Both the position numbers and the translations under genes were made by a program. A DNA stretch of 64,000 nucleotides from DASXAI01 sp963798445 (GTDB lineage: Bacteria; Actinomycetota; Acidimicrobiia; Acidimicrobiales; Ilumatobacteraceae). The stretch is taken from the NCBI GenBank assembly GCA_963798445.1, contig CAWCTH010000002.1:310001-374000 (forward strand). The letters are read 5' to 3'. This document shows positions 44,304-50,353 of this stretch, one piece after another. Each line of letters starts with the position of its first letter. Within the stretch, counting starts at the first letter, position 1. The notes below the pieces were generated by a model. That model did not search any database, was not told the DNA's origin, and was given only the letters and a program-made list of their open reading frames with translations.

Positions 44304-44780
44304 TCAGCAGCAGCGGGCCGTCGTGTCGGCGGTCACGGTGCCGTCGTCGCTCACGGTCGCGCAGCACGTCGCGCCGGACTCCGGGTCGATGGTGCGCAGT
44401 TGGCCGGCCGGCATCTCCACGTCCTCGAGCACGGTGTAGATCTCCCACGGTTCGCCCGACGGCCCGTCGACCCACACCTTGTCCTGCTTGGCGTAGCAAC
44501 AGGCCACGCCGTCTTCCACCGCGGTGGCCAGACCGACGTCGTTGAGCCGGGCCTGGGCGGCGGCCACCTCGCCGGTCGAAGCCACCTCGACGCCGAGGTG
44601 GTTGAGGCTCCCGCCCTGGCCGGCGTTCTCGATGAGCACCAGCTTCAGGGGCGGCTCGGCGATGGCGAAGTTGGCGTAGCCAGGGCGCACCTTGGCGGGT
44701 GCTGTGTTGAAGAGCTTCGAGTAGAAGTCGATGGCCCGATCGAGCTCATCGACGTTCAGGGCCAACTGGACACGAGACAT
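44304..44780 (-). CDS. arsI: ArsI/CadI family metalloenzyme (VOC fold)
   Basis: 158 residues: RVQLALNVDELDRAIDFYSKLFNTAPAKVRPGYANFAI, H61 in LNHLGVEV, vicinal C94-C95 in GVACCYAKQDKVWVDGPSGEPWEIY. These are the metal and cysteine positions of ArsI, a C-As lyase that demethylates organoarsenicals. The C-terminus adds TCC and RCC pairs. CadI of mycobacteria is a close alternative name. ATG 44780 with GGAGGT 4 nt upstream. Divergent from an arsR gene. Confidence 0.9.
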   Translation of the reverse strand: MSRVQLALNVDELDRAIDFYSKLFNTAPAKVRPGYANFAIAEPPLKLVLIENAGQGGSLNHLGVEVASTGEVAAAQARLNDVGLATAVEDGVACCYAKQDKVWVDGPSGEPWEIYTVLEDVEMPAGQLRTIDPESGATCCATVSDDGTVTADTTARCC

Positions 44781-44820
44781 CACGACCTCCTGATACATTC
44801 ACGGTAGTCGATACGTAACC

Positions 44821-44839
44821 ACATCCTATCGATGGATGT
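44821..44839. promoter_or_regulatory. ArsR operator between arsI and arsR
   Basis: ACATCC-TATCGAT-GGATGT with perfect 6-bp arms. On the minus strand TTGACA (44843-44838) overlaps it, which suits control of arsI. It also covers the first ATG (44836) of arsR, so arsR may start later or be leaderless. Confidence 0.6.
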
Positions 44840-45204
44840 CAATGGATGAGGCGGTCGCGATGTCTCCGAAACCGACCATGACCGTGGCGAGCGACCCGGC
44901 GTGCTGCCCCCCGATCGGTGCCTCGCCCCTCGGTGAGGCGCATGCGGCCGAGCTGGCCCGCGCCTTCGGCGCCCTGGCCGATCCGGCCCGCCTGCGGATC
45001 TTGTCGCTCGTGGCGTCGGCCGAAGCGGGCGAGATCTGCGTCTGCGACCTCGTCGATCCCATCGGGAAGTCGCAGCCCACGGTGTCCCATCACCTCAAGG
45101 TCCTGAGCGACGCCGGGCTCATCGCCGGCGACAAGCGCGGCCGGTGGGTCTGGTACCGGGTCCTCCCCGAGCGGCTCGCCGAGTTGCGCGCCGCCCTGGT
45201 ATGA
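44836..45204 (+). CDS. arsR: ArsR family metalloregulator
   Basis: 122 residues. Metal-site candidates are C23-C24 (PACCPP) and C68/C70 in GEICVCDL, the alpha-3-type As/Cd site. HTH: GKSQPTVSHHLKVLSDAGLIAGDKRGRWVWYRV. ATG 44836 lies in the operator. Later in-frame ATG codons (44842 and 44860) are possible starts. It is expected to repress arsI and itself and be released by As(III) or Cd(II). Confidence 0.92.
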   Translation: MSMDEAVAMSPKPTMTVASDPACCPPIGASPLGEAHAAELARAFGALADPARLRILSLVASAEAGEICVCDLVDPIGKSQPTVSHHLKVLSDAGLIAGDKRGRWVWYRVLPERLAELRAALV

Positions 45205-45336
45205 CCCACCGGCAACGCCACATTCGAGACCGACGCGCCGTCGTGGGGGCAGTAGGACGCCAGCCACATGAGCGACCAGCGTTTTGTCTGAGCGATGGCG
45301 CGTTCGCCAGCACGAACATCCTCCGAGCTGTCGGAC

Positions 45337-45380
45337 GCGCTACTTCCCCCTTCCCAGGGACTATCCGATCGGCGTCGTCT
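45337..45380 (+). repeat. relA 3'-end relic, copy 1
   Basis: Matches the last ~40 bp of relA (GCGCTACTTCCC, then TTCCCAGGGACTATCCG). On the minus strand it encodes DADRIVPGKGEVA in place of DAYRIVPGKGK-stop. One extra C destroys the stop. Same orientation as the real relA end. Confidence 0.8.
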
Positions 45381-45610
45381 CTGACGGCCCGAGCGTTGTA
45401 CTCACCGGCATGGGACCTGGTCGGGTGTCAGCCCGATGCGCGACCTATCCGCGTCGACGATCAGTGCCCGGCCACCGAGCCGATGATTCGTCATGGGTTG
45501 GCGGCGCGCCGGGCACCCAATCTGCGCTGTTCGACAGCGTCACCTGCCACGGTTGACACCTCGCCCCCTGAGCCGCCCCGAACCCACGCACGGTGAGCAT
45601 TTCGGCGGCG

Positions 45611-45760
45611 GTTCTCGGTGCATCTGCGCTTCTCGGTGCGCAGGTGCATCAGATTTGCTGCTGGAGCGCGACGAGAACAAGCGACCACGGCGGCCGTCGA
45701 CCGCGTGCCGTGACGATGACCGGCCCCGCCGGCGGCCCGATCGGGCGTCGGCCGGCCGGA
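45611..45760 (+). repeat. Dispersed structured repeat, copy B
   Basis: Hairpin TGCATCTGCGC/GCGCAGGTGCA (45619-45648) with loop TTCTCGGT, then CAGATTTGCTGCT, GAGCGCGACGAGAAC, CGTGACGATGACC, GGCGGCCCGATCGGG. The stem sequence differs from copy A while pairing is kept. Confidence 0.75.
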
Positions 45761-45808
45761 TGCGGCCAGCGTCCGACGGGTGGCTCCGCGCCCATGCCAA
45801 AGCCCCGC

Positions 45809-46495
45809 TCACGATGACGCGGTCAGCGGATGGTCGAAGCTGTCGACGAAGGCGATCTCCTCGACGGGCCGGCGCAGGAGCGTGGTGGGAAACGGCTTCG
45901 CCGGGTATCCAGCCACGATGAACGCGGCGGTGGAGAGCTCGTCGGGAATGCCGAGGAGCGCCTTGATCTGCGGCTCATACATGCACAGCAGGGTGGTCAG
46001 TGTGGTGGCGACACCCTGGTCCCGAAGGGCGAGGCAAAGGTTCTGCGCCGCCGGGTACACCGACGCCCCGCCGACGACACTGAGCCGGCCGAGGTCGGTG
46101 TCGGTCGGGTGGGTGTCGGCCAGGTTGGCCAGCACGACCACGATGGCAGGGTGATCGGCGAAGTGGTCGGCGAAGTGGTCGGCGTCGGCCAGCGCCTTCG
46201 CCGGGTTGCTCACGGTGATCTGCGTCGACTTCTCGTCGCCGCTGGCAGCCTCGATGGCCTGCTGGTCGGTCGACGCCGCGGCGATGTAGGCCTTCCACGG
46301 AACCAGGTACCACTCGGCGAGCTGCTTGCGCTTGGCTGCGTCAGTGACGATCAGGTAGCGCACCGGCTGGCGATTGCCGCCCTGCGGCCCGAACCGGGCG
46401 GCCTCGATGGCGCGGTAGAACACCGAGGGTGGCACCGGGTCGGCGAGGTAGTACCGGCAGGCGTGTTGCGTGCGCATCGCATCGACGAGTTCCAT
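45809..46495 (-). CDS. Nitroreductase family protein
   Basis: 228-residue FMN oxidoreductase: TQHACRYYLADPVPPSVFYRAIEAARFGPQGGNRQPVRYLIV, SVYPAAQNLCLALRDQGVATTLTTLLCMYEPQIKALLGIPDELSTAAFIVAGYP. A 12-bp tandem duplication (46157-46180) encodes DHFADHFADH. ATG 46495. Lies in unit I of the relA-tail array. Substrate unknown. Confidence 0.88.
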   Translation of the reverse strand: MELVDAMRTQHACRYYLADPVPPSVFYRAIEAARFGPQGGNRQPVRYLIVTDAAKRKQLAEWYLVPWKAYIAAASTDQQAIEAASGDEKSTQITVSNPAKALADADHFADHFADHPAIVVVLANLADTHPTDTDLGRLSVVGGASVYPAAQNLCLALRDQGVATTLTTLLCMYEPQIKALLGIPDELSTAAFIVAGYPAKPFPTTLLRRPVEEIAFVDSFDHPLTASS

Positions 46496-46650
46496 GCGCC
46501 TTATCTACTCCGGTCCGACGGCCCTCGTGAACGGAGCGCTCACGACCCACGGCGATATGGCGGATTCGCGGGGTTCGGTGGACCGATGCTCCCAGTCGAC
46601 CCACCGACGGGCACAGGAAAACGCGCCGTCATCGCCATGACATGGACTGG

Positions 46651-46692
46651 GCGCTGCTTGCCTTTCCCGGGAACGATCCGGTTCGCGTCGTC
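46651..46692 (+). repeat. relA 3'-end relic, copy 2
   Basis: GCGCTGCTTGCCTTTCCCGG and onward to GCGTCGTC. The minus strand reads DANRIVPGKGKQRP, so the tail is preserved but the stop is lost. It is followed by TCTATGCCGGTGCGAGCGCTG, shared with copy 3. Confidence 0.75.
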
Positions 46693-46753
46693 TATGCCGG
46701 TGCGAGCGCTGGTCGGCGGCTGGATCGAGGTCGACGACCGAGTGCGACCGGCG

Positions 46754-47164
46754 CTACGCCGGTTCGACGTGGGCCGGCACTGCCTCTGCTAACCGATCGA
46801 GGGTGTAGATGACGAGTTGGTCTCGGTCCATGTCGGCGCCCTCAGCCATCAGCAGGTCGTATTCGGTCAGTTGGCGTACGCGATCGAGTCCATGCTGCCG
46901 GGCGCGGCGGGCGGCTTGACCGCCCCACGGTGCATGATGGGCATCGAGGTGGCCGTAGACGACAGCTGCGTCCTGCACCATGCCGGCCCCGGCGAAGTAT
47001 CCGGCCGCGTGTTCGACCAGCGGCCAGAGCATCAGCCAGTCGCGAATTTCGTAGAGTCGGACCATGGCGTCGCGGCAGATCTCCGTGGCGTCAGGCCTGT
47101 GAAGAGCAAGAGCGGCGACGGCAAGGATGAAGTTGTTCCAGCTTTCAACGAAGCTGACCTGGCC
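46754..47164 (-). pseudogene. C-terminal fragment of a large regulatory ATPase-like protein
   Basis: An open frame without a start: VSFVESWNNFILAVAALALHR, then ICRDAMVRLYEIRDWLMLWPLVEHAAGYFAGAGMV, VVYGHLDAHHAPWGGQAARRAR, ending AVPAHVEPA. The pattern looks like the helical tail of an AAA/TPR signalling ATPase. The frame ends at relA-tail copy 3, so the gene was cut where the repeat begins. Family call is tentative. Confidence 0.6.
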
Positions 47165-47168
47165 TTCG

Positions 47169-47210
47169 GCGCTACTTCCCCTTGCCCGGCACGATGCGGT
47201 ACGCGTCGTC
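47169..47210 (+). repeat. relA 3'-end relic, copy 3
   Basis: GCGCTACTTCCCCTTGCCCGG to ACGCGTCGTC. On the minus strand it encodes DDAYRIVPGKGK followed by TAG, the exact C-terminus of RelA. It shares ~100 bp of following sequence with copy 1. Confidence 0.85.
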
Positions 47211-47417
47211 TATGACGGTGCGAGCGCTGTAGTTACCCGCATCGGGCCTGGTCCGTCGTCAGCCGATGGCGCGATATATCAGTGTCGACCAGAGTGAGGT
47301 TCGGGCGAGGTGGCTGCATCGCATTCACGTCACGACGGTGTCGGCGGTGGTCATCATGGCGGGTAGTGCCGGTCACATGCCCAGCGGCGCTGGACCCGGT
47401 CACGGATGGCCGCATCG

Positions 47418-48662
47418 TTAGAGGAAGTAGCCGGTCACGTCGTAGACGAGCTGGGTGGCCGATTGATTGTGCACGGTGATCGAGCCGGTGACGCCGGAGA
47501 GCATGCTGTTGGCGGCGACGATCCGATCCGGCCCGTTGATGTTCAACGTGGAGGTCGAGCCGACGGCGGTGGTCGTCCCGGTGGGGATCAGCTGGACGTA
47601 TCCGGACGCCGTCGTGTTGGTCGCCGTGATGTTGCCGGTGACTGCACTTGGTGGAATCGCGGCGAGTTGCGGCTCCGCCCGGAACGGCACCTCGAGCGTG
47701 GCCCCGCTGGCAACGACACCGCCTGACACCCGAGTGTCGTGCACCCGCGTCGGTGGGATCGGGATGAAGAGTCCCGTGGTGGCCGACGGAGCGCTGTCAC
47801 CGGTGAAGTAGCCGACGACGTCGACGACGAGGTGGGCCCCGGACTGCGTCAACAGGGTGACGGTCCCGTTGGCGCCGAGGGGAACGATCACGGTGTCAGC
47901 CATGGTCTCCCCGGTGCGGTCGATGTTGATGTTCGACGACGCGCCGAGCGGCGTCGCTCCCGCGGTGGGGATGGCCTGGATGTATCCGGGAGCCAGGCCC
48001 TGATCGGCGGTGAGGGTCATGATGACCGCTTCAGCATCGGCGGGAACCGCCTCGGGCATCGACACTGCGACGGTGCCCTGCGCCGGGATCGGATTAGTCG
48101 AGCCGGTTCCGAGGCCCTTACGGGTGTCGAGCACGCGAATCGGGTCGATCGTGACCAACCGGCCGGACGTGCTCTCGGGCACGTCGGTGTAGTAGCCGAA
48201 CACGTCCACGACGAGTTGCGTCGCCGACTGGGTGTAGACGGAGAACCGTCCGCTGGCGTCCACACCGATGGTCACGTTGGAGACGCTGCCGTCGGCATCA
48301 TCGAAGAAGACCCCGGTGAGGATGCCCCCGCAGTTCGTGGCGAAGTCAGTGCCGCGCACCGTCACGTTCGCGAGATGCATTGACACGCCCGCGTTCGAGA
48401 CCACTGCCCCTTTGAAGGGCTCCGTTGGGCTCTTGTCGTGGGCAGTAATCGTGTGGTTGGCCCCGTCGAGCGTGAAGCCGTCAGGCACCGCCAACGGGAC
48501 GGTGGTGTCACAGTCGGCCGTCAGCGTGTACGTGGTGTTCGATAGGACGCCAGCCGGGCAACCCAGCTGAAGCGACTCCGCACCTGCCGTACCGACCGGC
48601 ATGAGCACGCACCAACCCAGCGTCACCAGCGATATCCGCGTCGATGATCGGCGCCCGGCCAC
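47418..48662 (-). CDS. Secreted protein with VLDTR-type beta repeats
   Basis: 414 residues. Signal peptide (ISLVTLGWCVLMPVGTAGA), a pectate-lyase-like short segment (CPAGVLSNTTYTLTADC, GFTLDGANHTITA), then the tail of one repeat. Two ~130-residue repeats follow, opening with PIRVLDTRK (~179) and PTRVHDTRV (~309) and closing V-x-DV-x-GY-F/Y. Same repeat family as the CAP-domain gene. GTG 48662 chosen (TTG one codon earlier). Role unknown, probably cell-surface or extracellular. Its 5' end is duplicated as a remnant at 45443. Confidence 0.8.
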   Translation of the reverse strand: MAGRRSSTRISLVTLGWCVLMPVGTAGAESLQLGCPAGVLSNTTYTLTADCDTTVPLAVPDGFTLDGANHTITAHDKSPTEPFKGAVVSNAGVSMHLANVTVRGTDFATNCGGILTGVFFDDADGSVSNVTIGVDASGRFSVYTQSATQLVVDVFGYYTDVPESTSGRLVTIDPIRVLDTRKGLGTGSTNPIPAQGTVAVSMPEAVPADAEAVIMTLTADQGLAPGYIQAIPTAGATPLGASSNINIDRTGETMADTVIVPLGANGTVTLLTQSGAHLVVDVVGYFTGDSAPSATTGLFIPIPPTRVHDTRVSGGVVASGATLEVPFRAEPQLAAIPPSAVTGNITATNTTASGYVQLIPTGTTTAVGSTSTLNINGPDRIVAANSMLSGVTGSITVHNQSATQLVYDVTGYFL

Positions 48663-48913
48663 CAAGCCGACGACTCGTCATCGGCTTGCCGGCGCGCCGG
48701 GCGCACAAATTGCGGTACTCGACAGCGTCAACTGCCACGGTGACGGGCGAGTGACTCGCGAGGCTGTCGATTCTCCCGGCCACGTGGGCCGCTCCGCCCG
48801 GCTGCTCATCGGTGGCGGGCGCTTTGGTGCGCCAGTGCGCACTGTTGGTGGCTTCGTGCTCGCTCGGCCAGCCGTCGCCGCTTGAAGCTCACGGGGGGTG
48901 AGCGATCCTGTGG
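48663..48913. other. Upstream region of the secreted repeat gene
   Basis: No gene. The first ~80 bp match the unit I remnant. About 170 bp (48742-48910) have no match in unit I and may be an insertion there or a deletion in unit I. Confidence 0.5.
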
Positions 48914-48953
48914 CGGTTCTCGGTGCATCTGCGCTTCTCGGTGCAGCAGTGCA
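48914..48953 (+). repeat. Dispersed structured repeat, copy C, left part
   Basis: GGTTCTCGGTGCATCTGCGC and onward to AGCAGTGCA, the hairpin half of the repeat, interrupted here by IS30. Confidence 0.7.
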
Positions 48954-48954
48954 C

Positions 48955-50202
48955 GGCGGATTCACGCGGTGGGCGCAACGAGCTCGGCGAGTCGTTGGGA
49001 TGGTTTCATCCAGGCAAGGGTCTGTCGAGGGCGGTTGTTGAGTTTGTGGGCGAAGGTGTCGAGGTCGGTTTCGCTGAAGATGCTGAGGTCGGTGCCTTTG
49101 GGCATCCACTGGCGTAGGAGGCCGTTGGTGTTTTCGTTGGAGCCGCGTTGCCATGGGGAGTGCGGGTCACAGAAGTAGATCTGGACGCCGGTGGCGACGC
49201 TGAAGGCCAGGTGTTGAGCCATCTCGGAGCCTTGGTCCCAGGTGATTGATCGGAACAGGTGCTGGGGCAGCGAGTTGATCTTGGTTGTCATGGCGGCGCG
49301 GACGGCCTCGGCGCTGTGGTCGCCGGGCAGGTGCAGCAGGATCACGTAGCGGGTTGAGCGTTCCACCAGCGTGCCGACCGCCGACTTACCGGCTTTGCCG
49401 ATGATCAAGTCGCCTTCCCAGTGGCCGGGCACGGCCCGGTCAGCGACCTCGGCGGGACGATCGGAGATCATGACCATGTCGGGGATCCGGCCCCGCCGCT
49501 CGATCCTGGAGCGGTTCTTGCGCACCGCCCGTCCGGTGCGCAAGCAGGCCGCCAGTTCCTTGCGGAGCGCCCCTCGGCCCTGCACATACAACGACTGGTA
49601 GATCGTCTCGGGTGACACCCGCATCATCGGATCGTCGGGGAACTCGATCCGCAACTGCGCCGAGATCTGCGCCGGCGACCACGACTCCTCCTCGAGCCAG
49701 GTCTCGACCTGGGCTCGGAGCCGGACGCAACCGGCGAGCTTGGCCAGTTTGGGACGACGGGCCCGGTCGGCCGCCCGGCGATGCGCCCGCCACCCCCGAT
49801 AACGCTCACGACCGCCGTTCGCGTTCACCTCCCGAGACACCGTCGAAGTCGCCCGCCCCAACCCACGGGCGATCACCCGAAACGACGCACCCTCGTCGAG
49901 GCCCGAGCGGATCTCCTCACGCTCGGCCGCCGACAACCGCGCCGGTGACGGATCCCAATCGAGCCGCCGGGCCACCCCACCAGCATCGCGGACCACCCGC
50001 TGCACGAACCCCGCCGACCGAGCCACCTCTCGAGCCACATCGACCGATCGCATCCCATCCGCGACCAACCCAATGATCCGCTTGCGTTCCTCCGGCGTCA
50101 GCCTCGGATACCTGCCACTGTTCGCGTTTCCCACTACAACCTCCAGACCAGTCGCAGCGTGCCCGACCCGCCGACCCGTTGCAGTGATCCTCAGAATCCG
50201 CC
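48955..50202. mobile_element. IS30-family insertion sequence
   Basis: About 1248 bp holding one transposase gene. Terminal inverted repeats start GGCGGATTC on the left (48955) and on the reverse of the right end (50202), with further matching up to GCAACG about 22 bp in. It splits the structured repeat copy C, whose halves flank it. The bases CA may be the target duplication. Probably intact. Confidence 0.8.
48962..50134 (-). CDS. IS30 family transposase
   Basis: 390 residues. N-terminal HTH domains (LTPEERKRIIGLVADGMRSVDVAREVA; FRVIARGLGRATSTVSREV) and a DDE catalytic domain: D242 (GHWEGDLIIG), D300 (WDQGSEM), E334 (GSNENTNGLLRQW). YFCDPHSPWQRGSNEN is the family signature. GTG 50134. Stop lies 7 bp inside the left IR. 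Full length, probably active. Confidence 0.95.
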   Translation of the reverse strand: MGNANSGRYPRLTPEERKRIIGLVADGMRSVDVAREVARSAGFVQRVVRDAGGVARRLDWDPSPARLSAAEREEIRSGLDEGASFRVIARGLGRATSTVSREVNANGGRERYRGWRAHRRAADRARRPKLAKLAGCVRLRAQVETWLEEESWSPAQISAQLRIEFPDDPMMRVSPETIYQSLYVQGRGALRKELAACLRTGRAVRKNRSRIERRGRIPDMVMISDRPAEVADRAVPGHWEGDLIIGKAGKSAVGTLVERSTRYVILLHLPGDHSAEAVRAAMTTKINSLPQHLFRSITWDQGSEMAQHLAFSVATGVQIYFCDPHSPWQRGSNENTNGLLRQWMPKGTDLSIFSETDLDTFAHKLNNRPRQTLAWMKPSQRLAELVAPTA

Positions 50203-50204
50203 CC

Positions 50205-50330
50205 CAGATTTGCTACTGAAGCGCGACGAGAACAAACGACCACGCCGGCCGTCGACCGCAGGCCGTGACGATGACCAGCCAGGCCGGCGGCCCGATCGGG
50301 AGTCGGCCGTTGTCGAGATCATGGGGAACC
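50205..50330 (+). repeat. Dispersed structured repeat, copy C, right part
   Basis: CAGATTTGCTACTG, GCGCGACGAGAACAAACGACC, CGTGACGATGACC, GGCGGCCCGATCGGG, then GTCGAGATC, which also occurs in copy A. It lies 25-150 bp downstream of the relA stop codon. Confidence 0.75.
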
Positions 50331-50353
50331 AGGTTTGGCCCCCGATGCCCGCG

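Larger units (their letters stand above)
45205..45808. other. Gene-free mosaic of relics (unit I)
   Basis: No functional gene. It contains a relA-tail copy (45337-45380) and a segment homologous to the region after relA-tail copy 3. A remnant of the 5' end and upstream region of a secreted-repeat gene follows (45443-45554, matching 48632-48741), then the structured repeat copy B (45611-45760). Read as decayed duplicate of the unit at 47169-50350. Confidence 0.65.

Noticed and set aside
45611..45760. Repeat copy B as a CRISPR or a coding HNH-like fragment
   Set aside because: There is no spacer periodicity, and no frame is conserved across the three copies.
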